A stretch of DNA of 64,000 nucleotides from Aggregatibacter kilianii (GCF_003129965.1 NZ_NRCJ01000002.1:186001-250000), one strand, 5' to 3'. Counted from the stretch's first letter, positions 29,717 through 39,948 are shown. A program made the numbers and translations. Notes: generated by a model not told the origin, from the letters alone.

Positions 29717-31651
29717 ATGAATATTATTGAAATCAAACAGCTCAACCGCTATTTCGGCGAAGGCGACAACCGTGTTCATATTTTAAAAAACATTTCCCTT
29801 TCCATCGAAAAAGGGGATTTTGTCGCCATCATGGGGCAATCCGGTTCGGGAAAATCCACCCTGATGAACATTATCGGATGCTTAGATACGGCAACCGACG
29901 GGTCATACAAAATCGACGGAAAAGAAACCGTCGAATTAACCGCCGATCAACTTTCCGATTTACGCAGTCAAAAATTCGGTTTTATTTTTCAACGTTACAA
30001 TTTGTTGAGCAGCCTCACTGCCGCAGAAAATGTCGCGTTACCGGCAATTTATGCAGGCATGCCGCATAATCAACGCCTAGAACGCGCCAAGCAATTACTG
30101 GAAAAACTGGGCTTAGGTGATAAATGGCAGAATAAACCCAATCAACTGTCCGGCGGGCAACAACAACGGGTGAGTATCGCCCGTGCGTTAATGAACGGCG
30201 GTGAAATCATTCTCGCGGACGAACCGACGGGCGCCTTGGATTCTCACAGTGGCGAAAATGTGATGGAAATCCTCCGTCAGCTACACGAGGAAGGACACAC
30301 CATTATTATGGTGACCCACGATAAACATATCGCCGAGAGTGCCAATCGGATTATTGAAATCAAAGACGGCGAAATCATCAGCGACGCACGAAAACATCAG
30401 GTGAAAAGTGCGGTCAGAAATTCAAACGTTTTTAAAGGGCGTTTCGGTTTCAGTAAAGATCAACTGATGGAAGCCTTTCGTATGTCTGTCAGTGCCATTG
30501 TGGCGCATAAAATGCGTTCTCTACTGACCATGTTAGGGATTATCATCGGGATTACGTCGGTGGTTTCCGTGGTGGCGTTGGGGAACGGTTCGCAACAAAA
30601 GATTTTGGAAAATATTCGCGGCATCGGCACCAATACCATGACGATTTTCAACGGTAACGGTTTCGGCGATCGCCGTTCGCGACATATTCAGAACCTGAAA
30701 ATCAGCGACGCCAACACGCTGGCGAAACAAAGCTATATTCAAAGCGTAACGCCGAACACCTCCTCCAGTGGTGTTTTGGTCGTAGGCAATAAATCCTTTA
30801 CCTCCGCCAATTTATACGGAGTCGGCGAGCAATATTTCGATGTGGAAGGTTTGAAATTAAAACAAGGTCGTTTATTAACGGAAGATGACATTACGCAAAG
30901 CGATCAAGTGGTCGTGCTGGACGAAAGCGCCAAAAAAGCCATTTTTGTGGATGAAAATCCCCTTGGCAAAATTGTGATTTTCAACAAACGACCGTTGCGG
31001 GTGGTGGGCGTGGTATCCGATCGCCAAATGGGCGGATTTTCCAGCAATTCTTTGAATCTGTATGCCCCTTATAACACCGTGCTGAACAAAATCACCGGCG
31101 GCAGCCGAATCAGCTCCATTACGGTGAAAATCCGCGATGAGGTGAATTCCACCGTGGCGGAAAAAAGTTTAACGGAATTGCTGAAATCCCTGCATGGCAA
31201 AAAAGACTTTTTCGTGATGAACAGCGATACCATCAAACAAACCATTGAAAGCACCACCGGCACGATGAAATTACTCATCTCCTCTATCGCCTTTATTTCC
31301 CTCATCGTAGGCGGTATTGGGGTAATGAACATCATGTTGGTGTCGGTGACGGAACGCACCAAAGAAATCGGCGTCCGCATGGCAATCGGCGCCCGTCAGA
31401 TTAATATCTTGCAGCAATTTTTAATTGAAGCGGTGTTAATTTGTTTAATCGGCGGCGTCACCGGCATTTTGCTGTCCGCTCTCATCGGTATGCTATTTAA
31501 TAGCTTTATGACGGATTTCAGTATGGATTTCTCTACGGCTTCCATCATTACCGCCGTACTCTTCTCTACCCTCATCGGCGTGCTGTTCGGCTATATGCCG
31601 GCGAAGAAAGCGGCAAAATTAAACCCGATTACGGCGTTGGCGCGAGAATAG
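29717..31651 (+). CDS. macB: MacB-type ABC exporter (ATPase-permease)
   Basis: MacB powers export of macrolides, peptides or protein toxins from the periplasm through a TolC-type duct. The ATPase domain (residues about 1-230) has Walker A GQSGSGKST, signature LSGGQQQR and Walker B ILADEPTGALD. Four membrane spans and a periplasmic domain follow, with the FtsX-like C-terminal GVMNIMLVSVTERTKEIGVR (in part). The ATG at 29717 is used; an earlier GTG at 29699 lies within the uptake core that ends macA. An uptake core in the linker (30406-30414) encodes part of the sequence between the ATPase and membrane domains. Confidence 0.95.
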   Translation: MNIIEIKQLNRYFGEGDNRVHILKNISLSIEKGDFVAIMGQSGSGKSTLMNIIGCLDTATDGSYKIDGKETVELTADQLSDLRSQKFGFIFQRYNLLSSLTAAENVALPAIYAGMPHNQRLERAKQLLEKLGLGDKWQNKPNQLSGGQQQRVSIARALMNGGEIILADEPTGALDSHSGENVMEILRQLHEEGHTIIMVTHDKHIAESANRIIEIKDGEIISDARKHQVKSAVRNSNVFKGRFGFSKDQLMEAFRMSVSAIVAHKMRSLLTMLGIIIGITSVVSVVALGNGSQQKILENIRGIGTNTMTIFNGNGFGDRRSRHIQNLKISDANTLAKQSYIQSVTPNTSSSGVLVVGNKSFTSANLYGVGEQYFDVEGLKLKQGRLLTEDDITQSDQVVVLDESAKKAIFVDENPLGKIVIFNKRPLRVVGVVSDRQMGGFSSNSLNLYAPYNTVLNKITGGSRISSITVKIRDEVNSTVAEKSLTELLKSLHGKKDFFVMNSDTIKQTIESTTGTMKLLISSIAFISLIVGGIGVMNIMLVSVTERTKEIGVRMAIGARQINILQQFLIEAVLICLIGGVTGILLSALIGMLFNSFMTDFSMDFSTASIITAVLFSTLIGVLFGYMPAKKAAKLNPITALARE

Positions 31652-31730
31652 ATTTTGTAAAACACAAAAGAGCGGTTAGAATTCTCTGCAATTTTTGACC
31701 GCACTTTTATAAAAAGAAAGGAAAAACCCC

Positions 31731-33098
31731 ATGTTCACAATGAAAAAATTAACCCTAGCCGTCGTGATGGCAACCACCCTTGCCGGCTGTGCCAATATTG
31801 GTGATTCTTATCAGGCAAGCCTTGATAATTACAAGCAATATGAAGAAATCACCAAACAATACAACATTAAAGACAACTGGTGGGCGCTGTATAACGATGC
31901 TCAGTTAAATCGTGTGGTCGAACAAGCCTTATTAAATAACAAAGATTTGGCAAAAGCCGCCGTTTCCGTTAATCGCGCCCTTTACAGCGCAAACCTCGCC
32001 GGTGCGAGCTTAATTCCTGCCTTTAGCGGCGCCACCCAATCAGCGGCGCAAAAGAACATCAAAACCGGTGGCAACTCCACCATCACCCACACAGGCTCAC
32101 TGAACGTGGCTTATACCTTGGATTTATGGCGTCGTTTAGCGGATACCGCAGATGCGGCGGAATGGACGCATAAAGCCACCATTGAAGACATGGAATCCAC
32201 CCGTCTTTCCTTAATTAATTCCGTGGTCACCACCTACTACCAAATTGCCTATTTAAATGACGCGATCAGCACCACCGAAGAAAGCATTAAATATTACACC
32301 GACATCAGCAACATCATGCGTAACCGCTTAGCCCAAGGCGTAGCGGACAGCGCCAGCGTAGATCAAGCTCAACAGGCGGTGTTAACGGCGCGTAATAATT
32401 TGATTACTTATCAAACCAACCGTAAAACCGCAGAACAGGCATTGCGCAATTTACTTAACTTAAAACCGGATGAAGCCTTAAATATCACCTTCCCGCATAT
32501 TCTGAACGTGAAAACCGTGGGCGTGAATTTAAATGTGCCGGTTTCCGTAATCGCCAACCGTCCTGACGTCAAAGGCTACCAAGCCCGTTTAAGCAGCGCC
32601 TTTAAAAACGCCAAAGCCACCGAAAAAAGCTGGTTCCCTGAAATCACCTTGGGAGGCAGTTTAAGCTCCACCGGGAATAAAGTGGATAATGCACTCAACA
32701 CCCCTATCGGCGCAGGCACATTAGGCATTAGCCTGCCGTTCTTAAACTGGAACACCGTAAGATGGAATGTGAAAATTTCCGAAGCGGATTATGAAACGGC
32801 TCGTTTGAATTATGAAAAGAGCATCACTACCGCACTAAACGACGTGGATACCAACTACTACTCGTTCACCCAAGCGCAAAGCCACTTTGCCAACGTGCAA
32901 CAAACCCACACTTATAACCAACGTATTACCCAATATTACCGTAACCGTTATAACGCAGGCGTGTCAGAATTACGCGAATGGTTAACCGCGGCAAACACGG
33001 AAAAAGCCTCCCAGCTTTCCATTTTGCAAGCCAAATATAACGTTATTCAGGCAGAGAATGCCGTTTACAGTTCCATGGCAGGTTACTACTCCCGCTAA
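31731..33098 (+). CDS. tdeA: TolC-like outer-membrane export lipoprotein (TdeA-like)
   Basis: This is the outer-membrane channel of the adjoining MacAB pump. A lipoprotein signal is visible (MKKLTLAVVMATTLAGC), placing it in the NodT/OprM-type group. Long alpha-helical segments rich in N, A and Q follow, with two structural repeats typical of the outer-membrane efflux family. In Aggregatibacter actinomycetemcomitans, TdeA is a TolC-like protein needed for leukotoxin and drug export and is encoded with macAB-like genes. Gene order and type match here; the symbol is given by that analogy. It ends before a strong terminator. Confidence 0.85.
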   Translation: MFTMKKLTLAVVMATTLAGCANIGDSYQASLDNYKQYEEITKQYNIKDNWWALYNDAQLNRVVEQALLNNKDLAKAAVSVNRALYSANLAGASLIPAFSGATQSAAQKNIKTGGNSTITHTGSLNVAYTLDLWRRLADTADAAEWTHKATIEDMESTRLSLINSVVTTYYQIAYLNDAISTTEESIKYYTDISNIMRNRLAQGVADSASVDQAQQAVLTARNNLITYQTNRKTAEQALRNLLNLKPDEALNITFPHILNVKTVGVNLNVPVSVIANRPDVKGYQARLSSAFKNAKATEKSWFPEITLGGSLSSTGNKVDNALNTPIGAGTLGISLPFLNWNTVRWNVKISEADYETARLNYEKSITTALNDVDTNYYSFTQAQSHFANVQQTHTYNQRITQYYRNRYNAGVSELREWLTAANTEKASQLSILQAKYNVIQAENAVYSSMAGYYSR

Positions 33099-33140
33099 AA
33101 AATAACGACAAAAACAACCGCACTTTGTGTGCCTGGCATA

Positions 33141-33176
33141 AAAAAACGGCGCTTTCAATAAGCGCCGTTTTTGTTT
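33141..33176 (+). terminator. Terminator of the macA-macB-tdeA operon
   Basis: AAAACGGCGCTT pairs with AAGCGCCGTTTT around TCAAT, followed by TTGTTTTT. Confidence 0.9.
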
Positions 33177-33212
33177 TTGAGGGAAAAGTGCGGTCAAAAA
33201 ATTTTTCAGATT

Positions 33213-34133
33213 TTAAATGTTTTTCATTGTCGCCATATATCCCCTCACCTGTTTACGATAACTCATCGGTGATAGTCCCGTGTGTTTTTGAAAATTGTCG
33301 TAAAAGCGACTCAGGGAATTAAACCCGGCGGTGAGGGAAATATCCAGCATGGTTTTATCCGTGTCACTTAGTAATGCTTTGGCGTGGTTAATGCGCATGG
33401 TGGTGATGTATTGCTTGATGGTGAGCTTCATTATGCTTTGGAAAATCCCCATGGCGTAATTGCCGTTTAACCCCACTGCGCCCGCCACTTGCGCCACCGT
33501 AATGGCTTCATTGAAATGCTCGGCGATATAATTCAACATGAGCGTGACATAATGCTGCGTATGTCGTGAAGATTTCAATGATTTACTTTTATCATGTTGA
33601 TATTTCAGCAATAAATCCCATCCATCTAATTCAATGCGTTTAATGAGCAAATGAATTTCATCGTACACCAACCTATTACGATGAATATCGTTTTTTGCCA
33701 ATTCCTGCTGCCACCGCTGAATTTCAAAGGTGCTTGCAAGGTTGTCGCTTTTGGATTGAATAACAATACCGTGGGTAATGTGGTTGACGAGATTTTGCGG
33801 CAGTTGCCAGGAAAGAAATTGATGCACCGGAATATCAATCACCGCCATGGCATTGCATTGATGGCGATTGGTTAAGCTGTGCGGCACGGAGGCCCAGAAA
33901 ATGGCAATGTGATTGGCTTTGATGGTAATCGGCATGCCGTTATAAACATATTCCACGTCATCATCAAAGGGAATGTTCAGTTCAATGTGCCCGTGCCAAT
34001 GCAACGCAGGCATATTACACGGCGGTTGCCATAGCGTGACACGCATTGCCTGTTGTTCCAGCGGTAAGGAAAGCGGGCTGGTGGTTTTGCTACCAAGGCT
34101 ATTTTCAGAATCAAAGTAGGTTGTCGGTTTCAT
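33213..34133 (-). CDS. melR: AraC-family regulator MelR
   Basis: MelR activates melibiose-utilisation genes when the sugar is present. The cupin-like N-terminal domain has the HWHGHIELNIPFDDDVEYVYN stretch (in pieces) seen in E. coli MelR (HWHG, EVNVPF, DVEY). The C-terminal AraC domain is well kept (NYAMGIFQ, KQYITTMRINHAKALLSDTDK in pieces, GFNSLSRFYDNFQKHTGLSP). Its length of 306 residues matches. It is divergent from melB, with a 202-base regulatory region between. Confidence 0.93.
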   Translation of the reverse strand: MKPTTYFDSENSLGSKTTSPLSLPLEQQAMRVTLWQPPCNMPALHWHGHIELNIPFDDDVEYVYNGMPITIKANHIAIFWASVPHSLTNRHQCNAMAVIDIPVHQFLSWQLPQNLVNHITHGIVIQSKSDNLASTFEIQRWQQELAKNDIHRNRLVYDEIHLLIKRIELDGWDLLLKYQHDKSKSLKSSRHTQHYVTLMLNYIAEHFNEAITVAQVAGAVGLNGNYAMGIFQSIMKLTIKQYITTMRINHAKALLSDTDKTMLDISLTAGFNSLSRFYDNFQKHTGLSPMSYRKQVRGYMATMKNI

Positions 34134-34179
34134 GTTTATCGGTCTTTATTTTGGATTAAACACAATAAATTCAGAAAAA

Positions 34180-34213
34180 TCCCATTTTCTCAAAATTAAT
34201 TCCCAAAAACTCA
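34180..34213. promoter_or_regulatory. Candidate MelR direct-repeat operator
   Basis: TCCCATTTTCTCA (34180-34192) and TCCCAAAAACTCA (34201-34213) are direct repeats 21 bases apart, two helical turns, as expected for a dimer of an AraC-family protein. They lie between divergent melR and melB. Confidence 0.45.
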
Positions 34214-34335
34214 TATTCTTAACGTTAGATCGCGTAATCTGAACTTTCAGGAATTTTACAGGATAAAACGATATATGCAATCGTTTGCTATTTTGTCACT
34301 ATGCCTTATCCAATAACAAAAACAGGGGTATAACT

Positions 34336-35715
34336 ATGAGTTTATCAATGAAAACCAAGATAAGCTTTGGCTTGGGTGCTTATGGAAAAGACTTCGCCAT
34401 TGGTATCGTGTATATGTACTTAATGTATTACTACACGGATGTATTAGGTGTTTCCGGTGCGGTTGTGGGGACAATCTTTATGATTGCGCGGGTGTGGGAT
34501 GCGATAAACGACCCAATAATGGGCTGGATAGTCAACAACACCCGCTCCCGCTGGGGCAAATTCAAGCCCTGGATTCTCATCGGCACCGTTCTTAACTCCA
34601 TTTCACTCTTTTCCTTATTCTGTGCGGATTATTTCTCGGGTACGACATTAATCGTTTATATCGCCGTCACATACATTCTTTGGGGAATGACCTACACCAT
34701 CATGGATATTCCTTTTTGGTCGCTCACGCCGACCTTAACGCTGGATCAACGGGAACGGGAAGAGCTTGTGCCGTATCCGCGCTTTTTCGCCAGTCTTGCC
34801 GGCTTTGTGACCGCCGGTGTCTGCATGCCGTTTGTGGATTATGTAGGTGGCGACGACAAAGGCTTCGGATTCCGTATGTTCACCTTAGTCATCATCGCCT
34901 TTTTCATGGCTTCAACGATCATCACGCTGATTAACGTGAAGGAAAAATATTCTTCCGACAGTCTGGAAAGCGGCGAGCCGCAAAAGAAAGTGCCGCTCAA
35001 AACTTTAGTGTCCATGATACCGCGTAACGATCAGCTTTCAAGCTTATTGATTATGGCATTATGCTACAACATTGCCGGTAACATTATTTCCGGTTTCGCA
35101 ATTTATTACTTCACTTATGTAGTGGGCGACAAAGATATGTTCCCTTACTACATGTCTTATGCCGGTATTGCGAACTTGGCAGTGATTGTATTGTTCGCAC
35201 GTTTAGCTAAATTCTTCTCACGCCGTACCTTGTGGATCACCATTTCTGTGGCATCCATTATCAGCTGTGCCATTTTGGCTTATACCGGTTTAGCGGATCA
35301 CCACAGCATTTTCTTGATTATCCTTGCGGGTATCTTTATGCAAATCGGTAGTGCATTGTTCTGGACATTGCAAGTGATCATGGTGGCGGATACCGTAGAC
35401 TACGGCGAATACAAACTTGGCATTCGTTCTGAAAGTATCGCGTATTCTGTGCAAACCATGGTGGTGAAAGCAGGTTCTGCGGTATCAGCCTTGTTAATTG
35501 GTGTGTTATTGACTGCCATCGACTATGTGCCGAACGAAGCACAAAGTGAAAACACCTTATTCTGGATGAAGATGATTATGATCGGCTTACCGATTTTCTT
35601 CTACGCCATCAAATTATTCGTGTACTTCCGTTATTACAAACTCCACGGTGACTTGCTCGCAAAAGTAAACATCACCTTGTTAGACAAATATCGCAAAGTT
35701 GATTCAAAAATCTAA
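34336..35715 (+). CDS. melB: Melibiose:cation symporter
   Basis: MelB imports melibiose with sodium or protons. The start [20 protein letters not shown] (in-frame ATG at 34336, after an AGGGG site) aligns with E. coli MelB ([20 protein letters not shown]). The cation-site aspartates are kept in [18 protein letters not shown] and [13 protein letters not shown]. About 12 membrane spans and a length of 459 residues are normal. An earlier ATG at 34285 has no family support. It is 12 bases before the alpha-galactosidase gene. Confidence 0.95.
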   Translation: MSLSMKTKISFGLGAYGKDFAIGIVYMYLMYYYTDVLGVSGAVVGTIFMIARVWDAINDPIMGWIVNNTRSRWGKFKPWILIGTVLNSISLFSLFCADYFSGTTLIVYIAVTYILWGMTYTIMDIPFWSLTPTLTLDQREREELVPYPRFFASLAGFVTAGVCMPFVDYVGGDDKGFGFRMFTLVIIAFFMASTIITLINVKEKYSSDSLESGEPQKKVPLKTLVSMIPRNDQLSSLLIMALCYNIAGNIISGFAIYYFTYVVGDKDMFPYYMSYAGIANLAVIVLFARLAKFFSRRTLWITISVASIISCAILAYTGLADHHSIFLIILAGIFMQIGSALFWTLQVIMVADTVDYGEYKLGIRSESIAYSVQTMVVKAGSAVSALLIGVLLTAIDYVPNEAQSENTLFWMKMIMIGLPIFFYAIKLFVYFRYYKLHGDLLAKVNITLLDKYRKVDSKI

Positions 35716-35727
35716 GAGGGCACATTT

Positions 35728-37866
35728 ATGACTTCACAATTAATTCGCTTACAAAGCAAAGACACGGATTTAATATTACGCACCGAACCTGCCGAAATCC
35801 TTTACTGGGGAAAACGCTTAAATCTCGACGACATTTCCGAAGTCGACGTCCTCACGCTTGAACGCGGTGTGGCAAACGGCAGCTTGGATGTGGATACGCC
35901 AATAACCCTTGCGGCGGAAAACGGACGCGGATTTTTCGGTTCGGCGGGCGTAGAAGGTCATCGCGACGGATACGACTGGGCGCCGGTGTTCGTAACTAAA
36001 AACGTCATCAAAAACGACCGCACTTTGGTCATTGAAAGTGAAGATCCTATCGCGCAACTTGCCTTTAAAACGGAAATCGAAACGGACGAAAACGGCGTGT
36101 TTAAATTCCGCAATACCTTGACCAATCTTGGCGAAAACAAATTTACCGTTAATCGCTTGGCTGTCACGCTACCTGTGCCGGAATATGCCGATGAAGTCTT
36201 GAGCTTTTACGGACGTTGGTGCCGCGAGTTGCACGAAAATCGCGTATCGCTCAAACATGGCGCATTCACGCAAGAAAACCGCCACGGTCGTACTTCCCAC
36301 GAATATGCACCTTATTTGGTGCTGGGTACGCCACACTTTAGCCAGCAACAAGGTAAAGTATGGGGTTTCCACCTTGCGTGGTCGGGCAACCATCGTGTTC
36401 GTGCGGATGTCTTAATTGATGGTCGTCGTTTCGCGCAGTTGGAAAATCTCTATTTCCCGGGGGAAATTCAACTTAAACAAGGCGAAAGCCACAGCACGCC
36501 TTGGGTGTATGCGGTACATTCTGAAAGTGGCTTGAACGGTATGTCCTTACAATTCCACAACCACGTGCGTGAACACATTCTGCATTTCGCCAATAAAGAA
36601 CGCCCGGTGCATTTGAATATTTGGGAAGGCGTGATGTTCGATCATCAACCGGCGCACATTATCGCCATGGCAGAAAAAGCGGCGGAAATGGGCGTAGAGC
36701 GTTTCATCATTGATGATGGCTGGTTTATCGGGCGTAACGATGATTTCGGTGGTTTAGGCGATTGGTATTTAGATGAAGAAAAATACCCGAATGGCTTGAA
36801 CGAAGTGATTGATGCGGTGAAAAAACTCGGTATGCAATTTGGTATTTGGGTGGAGCTGGAAATGATCAACAAGCCGACCAAACTGTATCAGGCGCATCCC
36901 GACTGGCTTTTGGAACTCAAAGGCTACGATCAACCGGAAGAACGCCATCAATACGTGTTGGATTTAACCAATCCGGAAGTCTTTAATTATTTGCTTGAGC
37001 GTATGAATTGGTTGCTGGGCAATCATGATATTGATTACATCAAATGGGATCATAACCGCCGTCTGGTACAGCCGGGCAGTAACGGTCGCGCGGCGGTGGT
37101 TGAACAAACCAAAGCCATGTATCGCTTATTTGATGAATTGCAAAAACGTTATCCGCACGTAGAAATCGAAAGCTGCTCATCAGGCGGTGCGCGTGTGGAT
37201 TACGAAATCCTCAAACGCTCACAACGTTTCTGGTCATCCGATAATATTGATGCTTACACCCGCCAACAAATTCACCGTGGTATGAGCTATTTCTATCCAC
37301 CGGAAGTAATGGGCGCGCACATTGGCGGTTCACCTTGCCAAACCACTTATCGTCGTTTTTCCATTGATTACCGTGGCTTAACCGCCTTGTTCGGACACAT
37401 GGGCGTGGAGCTTGATCCGGTGAAAGAAAGCGCAGAAGAACGTGCAGGTTTCGCAAAATACATTGCGTTGCACAAACAACTTCGTCCATTGTTGCACAGC
37501 GGTGATGTGTTCCGACTGGATCACCATGACGAACGCACGCTGATTCACGGTGTGGTGGCGAAAGATAAATCGGAAGGCGTGGTGCTCATCAGCCAACTGG
37601 ATATGCCTGATTACAAACAAATGGGTAAACTGCGCGTGCCGTATTTTGACCCACAAGCCGTTTATCAGGTGAAGGTGTTGTCGATCCCGGATTACATTCG
37701 TGAAGGCAAAGCGGGGCATTTAATGAAAGTTTTCCCGCAATGGTTGCTTGATTGTCTTGCAGAAAAAGAGGTCACAATCCGCGGCGAATGGCTGGCAAAT
37801 GCGGGGCTCACCATTCCGGTACTGGATCCGCAAAGCGCACTGTTATTGGCATTTAAAAAACGCTGA
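35728..37866 (+). CDS. GH36 alpha-galactosidase
   Basis: This enzyme hydrolyses terminal alpha-1,6-galactose from melibiose or raffinose. It is a 712-residue GH36 enzyme of the RafA/AgaA type: an N-terminal beta-sandwich, then a barrel with the nucleophile motif YIKWDHNR (aspartate about residue 440) and the acid-base region SCSSGGARVDYEIL. There is no signal peptide, so it acts in the cytoplasm on sugar brought by MelB. E. coli pairs MelR and MelB with MelA, a GH4 NAD-dependent enzyme, so a different enzyme class occupies that place here. An uptake core lies within the gene at 36017-36025. Confidence 0.93.
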   Translation: MTSQLIRLQSKDTDLILRTEPAEILYWGKRLNLDDISEVDVLTLERGVANGSLDVDTPITLAAENGRGFFGSAGVEGHRDGYDWAPVFVTKNVIKNDRTLVIESEDPIAQLAFKTEIETDENGVFKFRNTLTNLGENKFTVNRLAVTLPVPEYADEVLSFYGRWCRELHENRVSLKHGAFTQENRHGRTSHEYAPYLVLGTPHFSQQQGKVWGFHLAWSGNHRVRADVLIDGRRFAQLENLYFPGEIQLKQGESHSTPWVYAVHSESGLNGMSLQFHNHVREHILHFANKERPVHLNIWEGVMFDHQPAHIIAMAEKAAEMGVERFIIDDGWFIGRNDDFGGLGDWYLDEEKYPNGLNEVIDAVKKLGMQFGIWVELEMINKPTKLYQAHPDWLLELKGYDQPEERHQYVLDLTNPEVFNYLLERMNWLLGNHDIDYIKWDHNRRLVQPGSNGRAAVVEQTKAMYRLFDELQKRYPHVEIESCSSGGARVDYEILKRSQRFWSSDNIDAYTRQQIHRGMSYFYPPEVMGAHIGGSPCQTTYRRFSIDYRGLTALFGHMGVELDPVKESAEERAGFAKYIALHKQLRPLLHSGDVFRLDHHDERTLIHGVVAKDKSEGVVLISQLDMPDYKQMGKLRVPYFDPQAVYQVKVLSIPDYIREGKAGHLMKVFPQWLLDCLAEKEVTIRGEWLANAGLTIPVLDPQSALLLAFKKR

Positions 37867-37886
37867 TTTATTCGTTATGCAATAAA

Positions 37887-37946
37887 AAGTGCGGTCGTTT
37901 TCTAACGTGTTTTTTGTGTAAAACACCGCGAAAATCGACCGCACTT
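37887..37946. terminator. Inverted uptake-sequence pair between convergent genes
   Basis: AAGTGCGGTCGTTTTC at 37887 pairs imperfectly with GAAAATCGACCGCACTT ending at 37946, and GTGTTTT/AAAACAC form an inner stem. It lies between the convergent alpha-galactosidase and tannase-like genes and should terminate both. Confidence 0.7.
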
Positions 37947-37962
37947 TTCTTTCCTTAACCCG

Positions 37963-39504
37963 CTATTTGGTAATGCTATCTGTCCATTGGAACAATTCGT
38001 CCAAATCATAATCGCCCGAATGTGGTACGCCCCACGGGGTTTCATAGTCCACCTGTTTGCCCGCCATCCGCAATTTTATCGCCAGCATCGCACCGATGGC
38101 ATGAGACGTATCGCGATCGGAGGTGCCGACGCGAATGCGCCAATGTTGCGTTTTCCCCTGTTCCACATAATTCATGGCGTTCATTAAACGCACACTGTTT
38201 TTATCCGCCATTTGCCCTTTCTCCGTGCTGTGCGTCCAAGAATAATGGGTGAAGTGGCGATTATTCACGCTTTCCGTGCCGAATAAATTATTTTCACCGG
38301 AACTCAAATTCAGCGCATCAAACGCCGGCGGCGATTTCATGCGTTTTTCCGAATGAATATAGCCATCCCAGTCAATGTCACTGACGCCCTCTTTGCTCAG
38401 TGTCACCCAAGATTTACCCTCAAAGGACGTGCCGTTTTTACGGGCTTTGTCCGCCGCCCGCACAATGACCGCTTTCACATAATCTTTAAAGGAACCGTTG
38501 CCTTGCGCATCTAACGTTAAGGCATTGCCTTTTTCATCTTCCAACTTCAGGCTGTTCAAATAAGACGGGAACTCGGCTTTTAGCTGATCGGACACACGAA
38601 TTTCCGCCGGTGTCAACGTGCCCTCAATGGTGGCTTTCGCCGCCGCTTGGGAGCGATCGTTAAAACTTTGCGCATTCAAACGGCTCATGTCCATACGACG
38701 ATAATCGTTCAAGCCGTTAAATTCCCATTCATAGGCGCTGTCCGCGTGCTCCAGATTGGTAATCGGGCAATAAGCGGACACCGCAAAAATGGCGTCACTC
38801 GCCTCCGCCGCGCCCGCCTGTTTTAAATAACGCGCATAATCCGCGTTGTCGCCGCTCGCCCCTAACAAGGCGGATAACGCCCCGCCTGCGCTGGTGCCGT
38901 TAGAAATAATTTTATTGGCATCGCCCGGCATTGCCGCATCGTTAAAATGCAAATAACGCACCGCCGATTTCAAATCGATAATCGCCGCCGGCGCTTTGCC
39001 GGTATATTTGCCGTCCTTCTCCAATGTCCGCCCGCGCGCGCCCACACTTGCCACCACATAGCCTTTAGAAAGTGCGGTCAAAATCGCGTTCGGTTTATCG
39101 CTGTTGCCAAACCCTTTCGTATCATAGGTCGCTGCTTTCGCCGGCATATAACCGCCCACCGCATTCGGCAGGAAAATCGGCGCGCTTTTCGCATTAAACC
39201 CGTTAATGTTGCCGCCGTTAAAATAGGCTTCCGGCACATAAACGTTCAGCGTCTGATAATCCGGCTCAATCGGGTTTTGCACATACACGATCTTCTCAAA
39301 GGCACGGAATTTCACCGACTCCCCGTTCACCTGCACTTCCAAAGTGCGGTAGTTTTTCGGCGTAAATTTTAAATCATAGCCATTATCCGTTTTATTGAAA
39401 TACGGCACCTCCGCCAACGGATCTTGCCCCTGCGGCGGATTCCCCACCGCCCCCCCGGAAAGCACCAACCCCACCAACGAAGCCAGCCATGTTTTTGTTT
39501 GCAT
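37963..39504 (-). CDS. Exported subtype-B tannase-like serine hydrolase
   Basis: Tannases split galloyl esters of plant polyphenols. This 513-residue protein has a short signal peptide (MQTKTWLASLVGLVLSGGA). It is an alpha/beta hydrolase with the nucleophile elbow GTSAGGALSALLGASG, as in the lactobacillal TanB group. The late DRDTSHAIGAMLAIKL and VPHSGDYDLDELFQW segments hold a plausible acid and the histidine. The HSGDYD placement fits the subtype-B catalytic histidine. Related annotations occur in oral bacteria. The gene stands alone after the melibiose genes. The substrate is inferred; a feruloyl-esterase-like role is an alternative. Confidence 0.72.
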   Translation of the reverse strand: MQTKTWLASLVGLVLSGGAVGNPPQGQDPLAEVPYFNKTDNGYDLKFTPKNYRTLEVQVNGESVKFRAFEKIVYVQNPIEPDYQTLNVYVPEAYFNGGNINGFNAKSAPIFLPNAVGGYMPAKAATYDTKGFGNSDKPNAILTALSKGYVVASVGARGRTLEKDGKYTGKAPAAIIDLKSAVRYLHFNDAAMPGDANKIISNGTSAGGALSALLGASGDNADYARYLKQAGAAEASDAIFAVSAYCPITNLEHADSAYEWEFNGLNDYRRMDMSRLNAQSFNDRSQAAAKATIEGTLTPAEIRVSDQLKAEFPSYLNSLKLEDEKGNALTLDAQGNGSFKDYVKAVIVRAADKARKNGTSFEGKSWVTLSKEGVSDIDWDGYIHSEKRMKSPPAFDALNLSSGENNLFGTESVNNRHFTHYSWTHSTEKGQMADKNSVRLMNAMNYVEQGKTQHWRIRVGTSDRDTSHAIGAMLAIKLRMAGKQVDYETPWGVPHSGDYDLDELFQWTDSITK

Positions 39505-39573
39505 AAAACTCTCCTGTTTAAAAGATATACTGTTGATTAGAGGGGGATATTGGAAAGGAGTTCGGCGGAGGGA

Positions 39574-39613
39574 AATAAAAAAGTGCGGTGAAAATCCACC
39601 GCACTTTTTTATT
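39574..39613. terminator. Perfect 17-bp palindrome made of two uptake cores
   Basis: The left arm 39574-39590 and right arm 39597-39613 are perfectly complementary with a 6-base loop, and each contains an uptake core and a run of A or T. It lies downstream of yjdM and works as a terminator. Confidence 0.88.
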
Positions 39614-39624
39614 CTATTGACCTC

Positions 39625-39948
39625 CTACGCTTTCTTCAAAAACTCCGACTTCAACATGATTTTGCCGCAATCGACGTTGTGGTCGCCGCGGGCAAGGCGG
39701 ATGTTTTTGAATTTTGTGCCTTTCTTTAAGACTTCGGAGGAACCTTTGAGTTTGAGGTCTTTGATGAGCAGGACGTCGTCGCCGTCGGCAAGCAGGTTGC
39801 CGTTGCTGTCTTTGACGATGAGTTGATCGTCGTCGTGCTCCTCGGTTTCGTTGCCGGTCCATTCGTGTCCGCAGTCGGGGCAGACGAATTGAATTGAGTC
39901 GTGATAGGTATTTTCGCCTTTACAGGCGGGGCAAATTGGGTAGTCCAT
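39625..39948 (-). CDS. yjdM: YjdM (PhnA-type) zinc-ribbon protein
   Basis: This small cytoplasmic protein has an N-terminal zinc ribbon ([21 protein letters not shown] in pieces) and the PhnA domain ([40 protein letters not shown]). It closely follows E. coli YjdM over 107 residues, formerly called PhnA, whose role in phosphonate use is not established. There are no phosphonate genes near it. Confidence 0.93.
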   Translation of the reverse strand: MDYPICPACKGENTYHDSIQFVCPDCGHEWTGNETEEHDDDQLIVKDSNGNLLADGDDVLLIKDLKLKGSSEVLKKGTKFKNIRLARGDHNVDCGKIMLKSEFLKKA

